Program-made: the position numbers and the translations under genes
Assembly: GCA_907163375.1 (NCBI GenBank)
Contig: CAJQUW010003192.1
Location: forward strand, 62,001-126,000
Reading direction: 5' to 3'
Length of the DNA: 64,000 nt
DNA from: Prostheceraeus crozeri
Lineage: Eukaryota > Platyhelminthes > Polycladida > Euryleptidae
The notes under the pieces: model-generated
Databases searched by the model: none
Seen by the model: the letters and a program-made list of their open reading frames with translations, nothing else
What the model was told of the DNA's origin: nothing
Part shown: piece after piece, positions 32,676 through 45,729 of the stretch
Layout: every line of letters starts with the position of its first letter
Numbering within the stretch: position 1 is the first letter of the stretch

Positions 32676-35465
32676 TCATTGAAATTCACAGAGTGAAGTG
32701 AATTGTCGAGCCGAGAAAAGACCATATTTGTGAAGCGATTCATTATGCCTTGTGAGAGCCTTTTCTGTGTAACTCATCAAGTCATGCTGAGAATAACCTC
32801 TAGATTTCATGATATTTAGTGTCTTGTTAGTTTTGTGCACAGCGTCTTGTAACTTCGAGCATATTCTACAATATCTGACTATCTGCGACGCGAAAACATG
32901 AAGGGCCATCTGTAATGGGATCATACTCTCTGGAAAAGTCAGTTGCACCACAGAGAAAGAGAAGTCATCTACCTTGTGATATACTGAAGTTCTCAACCTG
33001 TTCTGTGAGATTTGTATTTTCACATCAAGGTAAACTACCTCTTTATTGTTATCACCATTTCTCTCCGCCAACAAGTCAGGTGGATAAATTCTTTGAATCA
33101 ACGAATTAAAGTGTTTATAATTGACAACACATATATCGTCTATGTATCTTGATGTAGGTGATAACAAGCGTGCTAAATGATATTTCTTAGCTTTTATCAA
33201 ATTTTGCATAAAAACATATTCGCAGTGTAAGAGGAATAGGTCAGCTAGGAGTGGACTAGAATTTCCTCCCATTGGAATGCCTTTAATCTGCCTGAAAACT
33301 AAATTACCGAATGTGACGTAGGTCTGTGATAATAGGAAATGTATGGCTTCTTTTAACTTCTGTTTATCAAAACAGTGATAACCACTATATTTTTTCATTG
33401 AGCAAAAGGACTTATCATGTCCAATGCAAATAAATTTTCTATTTGAGGAATTAAACACCAAATCCATAATAGCGAATATGTGATCTTCAATCAATTTTTG
33501 ATCAAGATTCGTATATAAGGTTGAAAAATCGAAAACTTGCAATGAATGAACTTGTGTCGAATTTAATCTATGTAGAAATTCTTGTGTGGACTTTATACTC
33601 CAGAAGCAATCGAAACCGCTGTTTCTCTTAATTGCCATACAATATCTCTGAAAATTGTCACGCAAAATACTTAAGGCTGAATTTACTTTGATGGAAAGCT
33701 TTTTCGATGTGCATTGTCGTGCTCCTGCTATGAATCTAAATTTGCATGGAGTTTTGTGAAATTTTGGAATCCAATATAATTTTGGTAATTTTCTGTCTTT
33801 TTCACAGACAGATAGTTTAAACTCGCTTTTCATAATTGTTGTGTGTTGCTCAATTACATTCTGCGCTAAAATTTGCTCTGGACCATAGGTATCATTACCC
33901 GATATGTTCGACGTGGAAATATCAATTCCCAACTCGGCTAAGAGAATTTTGAGATAAAACTTTTTGCAAATGAAGGCATAATTATTAGATGCTTTATCAA
34001 CTGGCGTAATTATGACGTCATTCTGCAATTCTTTCAGATTTTTACCCATTTTGACATTAATCTTGTGTCGATTACTGTGTGCGCGAAATCTATTCGAGAA
34101 TTTCTTGGCAAGATATATTCGATCTTTAATCAGTGTCATGATTCTTGATTTCCACGCTGAGAATAAAGTAGCCTCAAGCTTCTCTTTCTTACTTATTTTT
34201 GTAATATGCTCATCTAATGAATTACTAATTTGAGTTGTTATGGCACTCCAACTAAGGCTTTTGGGGATTCTGTGTTTGGTACCAAAACTGAAGAGTTGAC
34301 GTAAGTCTTCATCATCCACAATATCCAGATCACCCGTTATTACGTGACCATAATGTGGGTAAACAAAAGATTGCCTCTTGCTACATGAGCATGGATTGTT
34401 CATGATGTGCATTACATCCTGAAACTTTAGGCTATTCAAAAAACGCCCATAATTGCAAAACTTCAATGCAGTGGGTTTATCTAATTTATAGAATATTTTC
34501 GGTGGATAACGTTCTTGAATTGTGCTTGGAATTAGCTTGCACACACTGTGATCGCAGAATATAGACATGAGATTGAGTGAGTCTATTGTCTGAGATTCGA
34601 ACGGGATGATAATGGTTGCTCGTTCTTTTACATTTTTGTTCTCCGAGTCTAGGTTAAGTTTATTTTGAATATATGCTGTTAGTACAAATGTCATCATATT
34701 TGCCTCATCCCTTGTCTTGCCTAGAATGGCTCTTAGCATAGTTTTAGGGAGAGATTTTAGATGATGATAAAACCTTGACATCCTACGCGTCTCAAAAGAA
34801 TCTTGTAATTCTTGATAGGTATTGTCAAGTTCCATAATACCTGAGCTTTTTCTACCCGATTTTCTTATTCCATGACTCCTTTTTCGTCTGCTAATCGGAT
34901 AACTAAAAAATTGATCATTGGATATGGACTGCTGAGATACACATCCACCTCCCAAAACTCTATCATTCAAACCCAAGGGGTATAAGGTATTGAGCATCTT
35001 GATATGCATGTCTTCCTTGCGGTTGAGCTCTCTGTTTATCTCTTCCGGTGATATGTATATATTGTCATCAACATGATCAATAATTTGCAATTCAACATCA
35101 GTCCAAGAATGATGATCTTGCTTAAAGTGATTGCTAAGATATGTGTTTAAGTGACCTTTTAATACTGAATGACGATGACCATTTAATCTACAATGTAGCG
35201 GTTGCTTTGTCTGTCCTACATATTGCATTCCACATCTGCTACATGATATAAGATAAATAACATTTCTACTTTTACAAGTAAAAACACCTGGCTGATCAAA
35301 GATAAACCGGTTGCCTGTACTGAAACTTTCGTAGCAATTTTCGGTATTCAAAGATTTACAGCAAAGACATCTATTGCTACCACAAAATCTAATGTTTTCC
35401 AAAGTAGAGGGCGCTATCCACTCCTTCGCATTAACGCTGAACACTTTTCGTACCATATAAACCAT
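32676..35465 (-). CDS. PLE protein, unit 1: GIY-YIG endonuclease + RT, intact
   Basis: 929 codons from ATG at 35465. Residues 28-78 carry many Cys (CGSNRCLCC, FTCKSR, SCSRC), a probable zinc-binding region. Residues about 69-170 are the GIY-YIG nuclease: VIYLISC, MQYVGQTKQPL, R93, and a Glu near 151 in NRKEDMHIKML. A basic linker (RRKRSHGIRKSGRKS, 193-207) follows. The RT includes PVDKASNN (488-495), PKFHKTPCKFRFIA (567-580), motif A FDFSTLYTN (645-653), motif B GIPMGGNSSP (729-738) and the catalytic YIDD (774-777). It would copy element RNA into nicked DNA in the nucleus. The N-terminal nuclease position is the reverse of classic Penelope. It differs from unit 3 by one visible residue (NSLKF versus NNLKF near 344). 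Confidence 0.92.
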   Translation of the reverse strand: MVYMVRKVFSVNAKEWIAPSTLENIRFCGSNRCLCCKSLNTENCYESFSTGNRFIFDQPGVFTCKSRNVIYLISCSRCGMQYVGQTKQPLHCRLNGHRHSVLKGHLNTYLSNHFKQDHHSWTDVELQIIDHVDDNIYISPEEINRELNRKEDMHIKMLNTLYPLGLNDRVLGGGCVSQQSISNDQFFSYPISRRKRSHGIRKSGRKSSGIMELDNTYQELQDSFETRRMSRFYHHLKSLPKTMLRAILGKTRDEANMMTFVLTAYIQNKLNLDSENKNVKERATIIIPFESQTIDSLNLMSIFCDHSVCKLIPSTIQERYPPKIFYKLDKPTALKFCNYGRFLNSLKFQDVMHIMNNPCSCSKRQSFVYPHYGHVITGDLDIVDDEDLRQLFSFGTKHRIPKSLSWSAITTQISNSLDEHITKISKKEKLEATLFSAWKSRIMTLIKDRIYLAKKFSNRFRAHSNRHKINVKMGKNLKELQNDVIITPVDKASNNYAFICKKFYLKILLAELGIDISTSNISGNDTYGPEQILAQNVIEQHTTIMKSEFKLSVCEKDRKLPKLYWIPKFHKTPCKFRFIAGARQCTSKKLSIKVNSALSILRDNFQRYCMAIKRNSGFDCFWSIKSTQEFLHRLNSTQVHSLQVFDFSTLYTNLDQKLIEDHIFAIMDLVFNSSNRKFICIGHDKSFCSMKKYSGYHCFDKQKLKEAIHFLLSQTYVTFGNLVFRQIKGIPMGGNSSPLLADLFLLHCEYVFMQNLIKAKKYHLARLLSPTSRYIDDICVVNYKHFNSLIQRIYPPDLLAERNGDNNKEVVYLDVKIQISQNRLRTSVYHKVDDFSFSVVQLTFPESMIPLQMALHVFASQIVRYCRICSKLQDAVHKTNKTLNIMKSRGYSQHDLMSYTEKALTRHNESLHKYGLFSARQFTSLCEFQ

Positions 35466-36488
35466 GAGAAAATTTGCCAGAGCCTCGAAAAGAGCGAGGA
35501 ATTTGCCGAGGTTGGACTTTCAAATTCCTGCTATCTATTGGCATTTGCGCCTAAGTGACTATGTATGATAATTATTAAGATGTGGGACAAATTAGGCATT
35601 TCGCCAGCTAGCAGAGGTCCAGTAGCGGGGTCGTGAAACCACCTGCATCTGAAGACATACTATCCAAGTAATTCTCATACGATGATGAAAGTCATCCCAG
35701 TAGCCATTTATAATAGAATATAATGCTTACTAATTTAAATTATTAGTTAAAGTAGTCCTAAGGAGGACTGATGGCGTTCTCCAATCCGCAAGTGTACAAA
35801 GGCAATGCTACTGTAACCATTGGATTAATCAGTTCTTAAAAGAACTCAATGTAGCTTTCTCGTGGCAACGAATTAAAATTGATCAGCTTTGGCCCAATAT
35901 CTGGTAAAAATGGAAATCTTAAGACTTGTAATACTACTCATTCTTGCTGTTGATATACTAATACCATAGATTCCAAACACTGCCGTATACACGTTCAAAA
36001 CAGACTTCTAATATACTGTACCGACTACAGATGCTGATAGTGGAAATAGAATAAGAGAATGGTCACCATAGGTTAAGGAAATTAAAAAATGGATATTATA
36101 AAACAACAGGAAACCGATGAATAAAAATTGGAAAAGTGGAGGTAAAATATGGAAATACAACGATGCTACTACACTGATTACAAGTGAACTATATCTGACA
36201 CTACACAAAGTGGATAAGTGGAAAGTGGATAATGGAGGTAAACAATAGAATTACAATGACACTCTACTACACCGAAAGCAATGAAACTATACACACTATA
36301 CCTAAGACTACACATGGAAAATACTATTTCTTCACTTGAATTTGTTATCGCCAGTTTCTTCATCCGTCTATAGTACTTCATGTAATTCCACATTTCTTCA
36401 TTTGAATTACAATACATCGACCACTACTTCAGTTACCGATTAAGGGATATAAAACATAATACTGCAGTCCGTCAGTCATCAGCAGGTA

Positions 36489-36546
36489 CTCGTCTAGTTG
36501 TGTTTCGACCCCTAACCTGAACACTCAAACCCAGACGAGCGGGGTC
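36489..36546 (-). ncRNA. Predicted pseudoknot in unit 2
   Basis: Identical copy of the interleaved stems of unit 1, shifted by exactly 4351 bp. Confidence 0.45.
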
Positions 36547-37028
36547 CCACACATAGTGGCTGACAAAATACTGAATAGGTAATGATATGTCTTGAAAGAT
36601 ATGTCACAAAGATAAATCAGATATCATTCAATTGTTGCGTTTCCCATATGTAAACAGATCCTGTCATTAAATTCATCACATCAATAAATACAGTATGCTT
36701 TTTGCGATCCTCACATGTAAACAAATCCTGTACATCAATCTTTGCCTTTTCGATTCCCACAAGTAAACAGATCCTGTTCATCCTCGAATCCCATAAAGAT
36801 GTAATCGCTGTGTGATAAATATGTAATCCGCCTTTACACAAACTTCGCCTCATACATCAAGACTTAACAATGGGAGCTCTCTCATCTCCCGTAAGACACG
36901 CTAAGCGCTCTGTATTCACTCTTCACTGCCCACCACCCCATATGATGGCTACAAGTCATTGTTAGTCGTTTATTCACCTATGCAGCAAGGCATTAAGGAA
37001 AATGTGAGTCGTTTGTTGGTCGCGTGCC

Positions 37029-39816
37029 TCATTGAAATTCACAGAGTGAAGTGAATTGTCGAGCCGAGAAAAGACCATATTTGTGAAGCGATTCATTATG
37101 CCTTGTGAGAGCCTTTTCTGTGTAACTCATCAAGTCATGCTGAGAATAACCTCTAGATTTCATGATATTTAGTGTCTTGTTAGTTTTGTGCACAGCGTCT
37201 TGTAACTTCGAGCATATTCTACAATATCTGACTATCTGCGACGCGAAAACATGAAGGGCCATCTGTAATGGGATCATACTCTCTGGAAAAGTCAGTTGCA
37301 CCACAGAGAAAGAGAAGTCATCTACCTTGTGATATACTGAAGTTCTCAACCTGTTCTGTGAGATTTGTATTTTCACATCAAGGTAAACTACCTCTTTATT
37401 GTTATCACCATTTCTCTCCGCCAACAAGTCAGGTGGATAAATTCTTTGAATCAACGAATTAAAGTGTTTATAATTGACAACACATATATCGTCTATGTAT
37501 CTTGATGTAGGTGATAACAAGCGTGCTAAATGATATTTCTTAGCTTTTATCAAATTTTGCATAAAAACATATTCGCAGTGTAAGAGGAATAGGTCAGCTA
37601 GGAGTGGACTAGAATTTCCTCCATTGGAATGCCTTTAATCTGCCTGAAAACTAAATTACCGAATGTGACGTAGGTCTGTGATAATAGGAAATGTATGGCT
37701 TCTTTTAACTTCTGTTTATCAAAACAGTGATAACCACTATATTTTTTCATTGAGCAAAAGGACTTATCATGTCCAATGCAAATAAATTTTCTATTTGAGG
37801 AATTAAACACCAAATCCATAATAGCGAATATGTGATCTTCAATCAATTTTTGATCAAGATTCGTATATAAGGTTGAAAAATCGAAAACTTGCAATGAATG
37901 AACTTGTGTCGAATTTAATCTATGTAGAAATTCTTGTGTGGACTTTATACTCCAGAAGCAATCGAAACCGCTGTTTCTCTTAATTGCCATACAATATCTC
38001 TGAAAATTGTCACGCAAAATACTTAAGGCTGAATTTACTTTGATGGAAAGCTTTTTCGATGTGCATTGTCGTGCTCCTGCTATGAATCTAAATTTGCATG
38101 GAGTTTTGTGAAATTTTGGAATCCAATATAATTTTGGTAATTTTCTGTCTTTTTCACAGACAGATAGTTTAAACTCGCTTTTCATAATTGTTGTGTGTTG
38201 CTCAATTACATTCTGCGCTAAAATTTGCTCTGGACCATAGGTATCATTACCCGATATGTTCGACGTGGAAATATCAATTCCCAACTCGGCTAAGAGAATT
38301 TTGAGATAAAACTTTTTGCAAATGAAGGCATAATTATTAGATGCTTTATCAACTGGCGTAATTATGACGTCATTCTGCAATTCTTTCAGATTTTTACCCA
38401 TTTTGACATTAATCTTGTGTCGATTACTGTGTGCGCGAAATCTATTCGAGAATTTCTTGGCAAGATATATTCGATCTTTAATCAGTGTCATGATTCTTGA
38501 TTTCCACGCTGAGAATAAAGTAGCCTCAAGCTTCTCTTTCTTACTTATTTTTGTAATATGCTCATCTAATGAATTACTAATTTGAGTTGTTATGGCACTC
38601 CAACTAAGGCTTTTGGGGATTCTGTGTTTGGTACCAAAACTGAAGAGTTGACGTAAGTCTTCATCATCCACAATATCCAGATCACCCGTTATTACGTGAC
38701 CATAATGTGGGTAAACAAAAGATTGCCTCTTGCTACATGAGCATGGATTGTTCATGATGTGCATTACATCCTGAAACTTTAGGTTATTCAAAAAACGCCC
38801 ATAATTGCAAAACTTCAATGCAGTGGGTTTATCTAATTTATAGAATATTTCGGTGGATAACGTTCTTGAATTGTGCTTGGAATTAGCTTGCACACACTGT
38901 GATCGCAGAATATAGACATGAGATTGAGTGAGTCTATTGTCTGAGATTCGAACGGGATGATAATGGTTGCTCGTTCTTTTACATTTTTGTTCTCCGAGTC
39001 TAGGTTAAGTTTATTTTGAATATATGCTGTTAGTACAAATGTCATCATATTTGCCTCATCCCTTGTCTTGCCTAGAATGGCTCTTAGCATAGTTTTAGGG
39101 AGAGATTTTAGATGATGATAAAACCTTGACATCCTACGCGTCTCAAAAGAATCTTGTAATTCTTGATAGGTATTGTCAAGTTCCATAATACCTGAGCTTT
39201 TTCTACCCGATTTTCTTATTCCATGACTCCTTTTTCGTCTGCTAATCGGATAACTAAAAAATTGATCATTGGATATGGACTGCTGAGATACACATCCACC
39301 TCCCAAAACTCTATCATTCAAACCCAAGGGGTATAAGGTATTGAGCATCTTGATATGCATGTCTTCCTTGCGGTTGAGCTCTCTGTTTATCTCTTCCGGT
39401 GATATGTATATATTGTCATCAACATGATCAATAATTTGCAATTCAACATCAGTCCAAGAATGATGATCTTGCTTAAAGTGATTGCTAAGATATGTGTTTA
39501 AGTGACCTTTTAATACTGAATGACGATGACCATTTAATCTACAATGTAGCGGTTGCTTTGTCTGTCCTACATATTGCATTCCACATCTGCTACATGATAT
39601 AAGATAAATAACATTTCTACTTTTACAAGTAAAAACACCTGGCTGATCAAAGATAAACCGGTTGCCTGTACTGAAACTTTCGTAGCAATTTTCGGTATTC
39701 AAAGATTTACAGCAAAGACATCTATTGCTACCACAAAATCTAATGTTTTCCAAAGTAGAGGGCGCTATCCACTCCTTCGCATTAACGCTGAACACTTTTC
39801 GTACCATATAAACCAT
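37029..39816 (-). pseudogene. PLE protein, unit 2: two single-base deletions
   Basis: The same gene as unit 1, broken into three frames: 39816-38833 (nuclease and linker), 38893-37598 (middle and RT to motif B) and 37562-37029 (RT end). One base is missing at about 38847-38850 (ATATTTCGG where the others have ATATTTTCGG) and one at about 37619-37622 (CCTCCATTGG instead of CCTCCCATTGG). The second disrupts motif B after GIPM. Both are in short homopolymers, so sequencing or consensus errors are as likely as real mutations. All catalytic residues are otherwise present. Confidence 0.85.
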
Positions 39817-40840
39817 GAGAAAATTTGCCAGAGCCTCGAAAAGAGCGAGGAATTTGCCGAGGTTGGACTTTCAAATTCCTGCTATCTATTGGCATTTGCG
39901 CCTAAGTGACTATGTATGATAATTATTAAGATGTGGGACAAATTAGGCATTTCGCCAGCTAGCAGAGGTCCAGTAGCGGGGTCGTGAAACCACCTGCATC
40001 TGAAGACATACTATCCAAGTAATTCTCATACGATGATGAAAGTCATCCCAGTAGCCATTTATAATAGAATATAATGCTTACTAATTTAAATTATTAGTTA
40101 AAGTAGTCCTAAGGAGGACTGATGGCGTTCTCCAATCCGCAAGTGTACAAAGGCAATGCTACTGTAACCATTGGATTAATCAGTTCTTAAAAGAACTCAA
40201 ATGTAGCTTTCTCGTGGCAACGAATTAAAATTGATCAGCTTTGGCCCAATATCTGGTAAAAATGGAAATCTTAAGACTTGTAATACTACTCATTCTTGCT
40301 GTTGATATACTAATACCATAGATTCCAAACACTGCCGTATACACGTTCAAAACAGACTTCTAATATACTGTACCGACTACAGATGCTGATAGTGGAAATA
40401 GAATAAGAGAATGGTCACCATAGGTTAAGGAAATTAAAAAATGGATATTATAAAACAACAGGAAACCGATGAATAAAAATTGGAAAAGTGGAGGTAAAAT
40501 ATGGAAATACAACGATGCTACTACACTGATTACAAGTGAACTATATCTGACACTACACAAAGTGGATAAGTGGAAAGTGGATAATGGAGGTAAACAATAG
40601 AATTACAATGACACTCTACTACACCGAAAGCAATGAAACTATACACACTATACCTAAGACTACACATGGAAAATACTATTTCTTCACTTGAATTTGTTAT
40701 CGCCAGTTTCTTCATCCGTCTATAGTACTTCATGTAATTCCACATTTCTTCATTTGAATTACAATACATCGACCACTACTTCAGTTACCGATTAAGGGAT
40801 ATAAAACATAATACTGCAGTCCGTCAGTCATCAGCAGGTA

Positions 40841-40898
40841 CTCGTCTAGTTGTGTTTCGACCCCTAACCTGAACACTCAAACCCAGACGAGCGGGGTC
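40841..40898 (-). ncRNA. Predicted pseudoknot in unit 3
   Basis: Identical copy of the interleaved stems of unit 1, shifted by 8703 bp. Confidence 0.45.
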
Positions 40899-41378
40899 CC
40901 ACACATAGTGGCTGACAAAATACTGAATAGGTAATGATATGTCTTGAAAGATATGTCACAAAGATAAATCAGATATCATTCAATTGTTGCGTTTCCCATA
41001 TGTAAACAGATCCTGTCATTAAATTCATCACATCAATAAATACAGTATGCTTTTTGCGATCCTCACATGTAAACAAATCCTGTACATCAATCTTTGCCTT
41101 TTCGATTCCCACAAGTAAACAGATCCTGTTCATCCTCGAATCCCATAAAGATGTAATCGCTGTGTGATAAATATGTAATCCGCCTTTACACAAACTTCGC
41201 CTCATACATCAAGACTTAACAATGGGAGCTCTCTCATCTCCCGTAAGACACGCTAAGCGCTCTGTATTCACTCTTCACTGCCCACCCCCATATGATGGCT
41301 ACAAGTCATTGTTAGTCGTTTATTCACCTATGCAGCAAGGCATTAAGGAAAATGTGAGTCGTTTGTTGGTCGCGTGCC

Positions 41379-44168
41379 TCATTGAAATTCACAGAGTGAA
41401 GTGAATTGTCGAGCCGAGAAAAGACCATATTTGTGAAGCGATTCATTATGCCTTGTGAGAGCCTTTTCTGTGTAACTCATCAAGTCATGCTGAGAATAAC
41501 CTCTAGATTTCATGATATTTAGTGTCTTGTTAGTTTTGTGCACAGCGTCTTGTAACTTCGAGCATATTCTACAATATCTGACTATCTGCGACGCGAAAAC
41601 ATGAAGGGCCATCTGTAATGGGATCATACTCTCTGGAAAAGTCAGTTGCACCACAGAGAAAGAGAAGTCATCTACCTTGTGATATACTGAAGTTCTCAAC
41701 CTGTTCTGTGAGATTTGTATTTTCACATCAAGGTAAACTACCTCTTTATTGTTATCACCATTTCTCTCCGCCAACAAGTCAGGTGGATAAATTCTTTGAA
41801 TCAACGAATTAAAGTGTTTATAATTGACAACACATATATCGTCTATGTATCTTGATGTAGGTGATAACAAGCGTGCTAAATGATATTTCTTAGCTTTTAT
41901 CAAATTTTGCATAAAAACATATTCGCAGTGTAAGAGGAATAGGTCAGCTAGGAGTGGACTAGAATTTCCTCCCATTGGAATGCCTTTAATCTGCCTGAAA
42001 ACTAAATTACCGAATGTGACGTAGGTCTGTGATAATAGGAAATGTATGGCTTCTTTTAACTTCTGTTTATCAAAACAGTGATAACCACTATATTTTTTCA
42101 TTGAGCAAAAGGACTTATCATGTCCAATGCAAATAAATTTTCTATTTGAGGAATTAAACACCAAATCCATAATAGCGAATATGTGATCTTCAATCAATTT
42201 TTGATCAAGATTCGTATATAAGGTTGAAAAATCGAAAACTTGCAATGAATGAACTTGTGTCGAATTTAATCTATGTAGAAATTCTTGTGTGGACTTTATA
42301 CTCCAGAAGCAATCGAAACCGCTGTTTCTCTTAATTGCCATACAATATCTCTGAAAATTGTCACGCAAAATACTTAAGGCTGAATTTACTTTGATGGAAA
42401 GCTTTTTCGATGTGCATTGTCGTGCTCCTGCTATGAATCTAAATTTGCATGGAGTTTTGTGAAATTTTGGAATCCAATATAATTTTGGTAATTTTCTGTC
42501 TTTTTCACAGACAGATAGTTTAAACTCGCTTTTCATAATTGTTGTGTGTTGCTCAATTACATTCTGCGCTAAAATTTGCTCTGGACCATAGGTATCATTA
42601 CCCGATATGTTCGACGTGGAAATATCAATTCCCAACTCGGCTAAGAGAATTTTGAGATAAAACTTTTTGCAAATGAAGGCATAATTATTAGATGCTTTAT
42701 CAACTGGCGTAATTATGACGTCATTCTGCAATTCTTTCAGATTTTTACCCATTTTGACATTAATCTTGTGTCGATTACTGTGTGCGCGAAATCTATTCGA
42801 GAATTTCTTGGCAAGATATATTCGATCTTTAATCAGTGTCATGATTCTTGATTTCCACGCTGAGAATAAAGTAGCCTCAAGCTTCTCTTTCTTACTTATT
42901 TTTGTAATATGCTCATCTAATGAATTACTAATTTGAGTTGTTATGGCACTCCAACTAAGGCTTTTGGGGATTCTGTGTTTGGTACCAAAACTGAAGAGTT
43001 GACGTAAGTCTTCATCATCCACAATATCCAGATCACCCGTTATTACGTGACCATAATGTGGGTAAACAAAAGATTGCCTCTTGCTACATGAGCATGGATT
43101 GTTCATGATGTGCATTACATCCTGAAACTTTAGGTTATTCAAAAAACGCCCATAATTGCAAAACTTCAATGCAGTGGGTTTATCTAATTTATAGAATATT
43201 TTCGGTGGATAACGTTCTTGAATTGTGCTTGGAATTAGCTTGCACACACTGTGATCGCAGAATATAGACATGAGATTGAGTGAGTCTATTGTCTGAGATT
43301 CGAACGGGATGATAATGGTTGCTCGTTCTTTTACATTTTTGTTCTCCGAGTCTAGGTTAAGTTTATTTTGAATATATGCTGTTAGTACAAATGTCATCAT
43401 ATTTGCCTCATCCCTTGTCTTGCCTAGAATGGCTCTTAGCATAGTTTTAGGGAGAGATTTTAGATGATGATAAAACCTTGACATCCTACGCGTCTCAAAA
43501 GAATCTTGTAATTCTTGATAGGTATTGTCAAGTTCCATAATACCTGAGCTTTTTCTACCCGATTTTCTTATTCCATGACTCCTTTTTCGTCTGCTAATCG
43601 GATAACTAAAAAATTGATCATTGGATATGGACTGCTGAGATACACATCCACCTCCCAAAACTCTATCATTCAAACCCAAGGGGTATAAGGTATTGAGCAT
43701 CTTGATATGCATGTCTTCCTTGCGGTTGAGCTCTCTGTTTATCTCTTCCGGTGATATGTATATATTGTCATCAACATGATCAATAATTTGCAATTCAACA
43801 TCAGTCCAAGAATGATGATCTTGCTTAAAGTGATTGCTAAGATATGTGTTTAAGTGACCTTTTAATACTGAATGACGATGACCATTTAATCTACAATGTA
43901 GCGGTTGCTTTGTCTGTCCTACATATTGCATTCCACATCTGCTACATGATATAAGATAAATAACATTTCTACTTTTACAAGTAAAAACACCTGGCTGATC
44001 AAAGATAAACCGGTTGCCTGTACTGAAACTTTCGTAGCAATTTTCGGTATTCAAAGATTTACAGCAAAGACATCTATTGCTACCACAAAATCTAATGTTT
44101 TCCAAAGTAGAGGGCGCTATCCACTCCTTCGCATTAACGCTGAACACTTTTCGTACCATATAAACCAT
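41379..44168 (-). CDS. PLE protein, unit 3: GIY-YIG endonuclease + RT, intact
   Basis: 929 codons with the same domain order and motifs as unit 1. One residue differs (N instead of S in the NNLKFQD string near 344), the form shared by units 2 and 4 and by the extra fragment at 48523, so unit 1 is the variant. The unit also carries an extra A at about 40200 in the 3' region (CTCAAATGTAG versus CTCAATGTAG). Confidence 0.92.
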   Translation of the reverse strand: MVYMVRKVFSVNAKEWIAPSTLENIRFCGSNRCLCCKSLNTENCYESFSTGNRFIFDQPGVFTCKSRNVIYLISCSRCGMQYVGQTKQPLHCRLNGHRHSVLKGHLNTYLSNHFKQDHHSWTDVELQIIDHVDDNIYISPEEINRELNRKEDMHIKMLNTLYPLGLNDRVLGGGCVSQQSISNDQFFSYPISRRKRSHGIRKSGRKSSGIMELDNTYQELQDSFETRRMSRFYHHLKSLPKTMLRAILGKTRDEANMMTFVLTAYIQNKLNLDSENKNVKERATIIIPFESQTIDSLNLMSIFCDHSVCKLIPSTIQERYPPKIFYKLDKPTALKFCNYGRFLNNLKFQDVMHIMNNPCSCSKRQSFVYPHYGHVITGDLDIVDDEDLRQLFSFGTKHRIPKSLSWSAITTQISNSLDEHITKISKKEKLEATLFSAWKSRIMTLIKDRIYLAKKFSNRFRAHSNRHKINVKMGKNLKELQNDVIITPVDKASNNYAFICKKFYLKILLAELGIDISTSNISGNDTYGPEQILAQNVIEQHTTIMKSEFKLSVCEKDRKLPKLYWIPKFHKTPCKFRFIAGARQCTSKKLSIKVNSALSILRDNFQRYCMAIKRNSGFDCFWSIKSTQEFLHRLNSTQVHSLQVFDFSTLYTNLDQKLIEDHIFAIMDLVFNSSNRKFICIGHDKSFCSMKKYSGYHCFDKQKLKEAIHFLLSQTYVTFGNLVFRQIKGIPMGGNSSPLLADLFLLHCEYVFMQNLIKAKKYHLARLLSPTSRYIDDICVVNYKHFNSLIQRIYPPDLLAERNGDNNKEVVYLDVKIQISQNRLRTSVYHKVDDFSFSVVQLTFPESMIPLQMALHVFASQIVRYCRICSKLQDAVHKTNKTLNIMKSRGYSQHDLMSYTEKALTRHNESLHKYGLFSARQFTSLCEFQ

Positions 44169-45191
44169 GAGAAAATTTGCCAGAGCCTCGAAAAGAGCGA
44201 GGAATTTGCCGAGGTTGGACTTTCAAATTCCTGCTATCTATTGGCATTTGCGCCTAAGTGACTATGTATGATAATTATTAAGATGTGGGACAAATTAGGC
44301 ATTTCGCCAGCTAGCAGAGGTCCAGTAGCGGGGTCGTGAAACCACCTGCATCTGAAGACATACTATCCAAGTAATTCTCATACGATGATGAAAGTCATCC
44401 CAGTAGCCATTTATAATAGAATATAATGCTTACTAATTTAAATTATTAGTTAAAGTAGTCCTAAGGAGGACTGATGGCGTTCTCCAATCCGCAAGTGTAC
44501 AAAGGCAATGCTACTGTAACCATTGGATTAATCAGTTCTTAAAAGAACTCAATGTAGCTTTCTCGTGGCAACGAATTAAAATTGATCAGCTTTGGCCCAA
44601 TATCTGGTAAAAATGGAAATCTTAAGAATTGTAATACTACTCATTCTTGCTGTTGATATACTAATACCATAGATTCCAAACACTGCCGTATACACGTTCA
44701 AAACAGACGTCTAATATACTGTACCGACTACAGATGCTGATAGTGGAAATAGAATAAGAGAATGGTCACCATAGGTTAAGGAAATTAAAAAATGGATATT
44801 ATAAAACAACAGGAAACCGATGAATAAAAATTGGAAAAGTGGAGGTAAAATATGGAAATACAACGATGCTACTACACTGATTACAAGTGAACTATATCTG
44901 ACACTACACAAAGTGGATAAGTGGAAAGTGGATAATGGAGGTAAACAATAGAATTACAATGACACTCTACTACACCGAAAGCAATGAAACTATACACACT
45001 ATACCTAAGACTACACATGGAAAATACTATTTCTTCACTTGAATTTGTTATCGCCAGTTTCTTCATCCGTCTATAGTACTTCATGTAATTCCACATTTCT
45101 TCATTTGAATTACAATACATCGACCACTACTTCAGTTACCGATTAAGGGATATAAAACATAATACTGCAGTCCGTCAGTCATCAGCAGGTA

Positions 45192-45249
45192 CTCGTCTAG
45201 TTGTGTTTCGACCCCTAACCTGAACACTCAAACCCAGACGAGCGGGGTC
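45192..45249 (-). ncRNA. Predicted pseudoknot in unit 4
   Basis: Identical copy of the interleaved stems of unit 1, shifted by 13054 bp. Confidence 0.45.
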
Positions 45250-45729
45250 CCACACATAGTGGCTGACAAAATACTGAATAGGTAATGATATGTCTTGAAA
45301 GATATGTCACAAAGATAAATCAGATATCATTCAATTGTTGCGTTTCCCATATGTAAACAGATCCTGTCATTAAATTCATCACATCAATAAATACAGTATG
45401 CTTTTTGCGATCCTCACATGTAAACAAATCCTGTACATCAATCTTTGCCTTTTCGATTCCCACAAGTAAACAGATCCTGTTCATCCTCGAATCCCATAAA
45501 GATGTAATCGCTGTGTGATAAATATGTAATCCGCCTTTACACAAACTTCGCCTCATACATCAAGACTTAACAATGGGAGCTCTCTCATCTCCCGTAAGAC
45601 ACGCTAAGCGCTCTGTATTCACTCTTCACTGCCCACCCCCATATGATGGCTACAAGTCATTGTTAGTCGTTTATTCACCTATGCAGCAAGGCATTAAGGA
45701 AAATGTGAGTCGTTTGTTGGTCGCGTGCC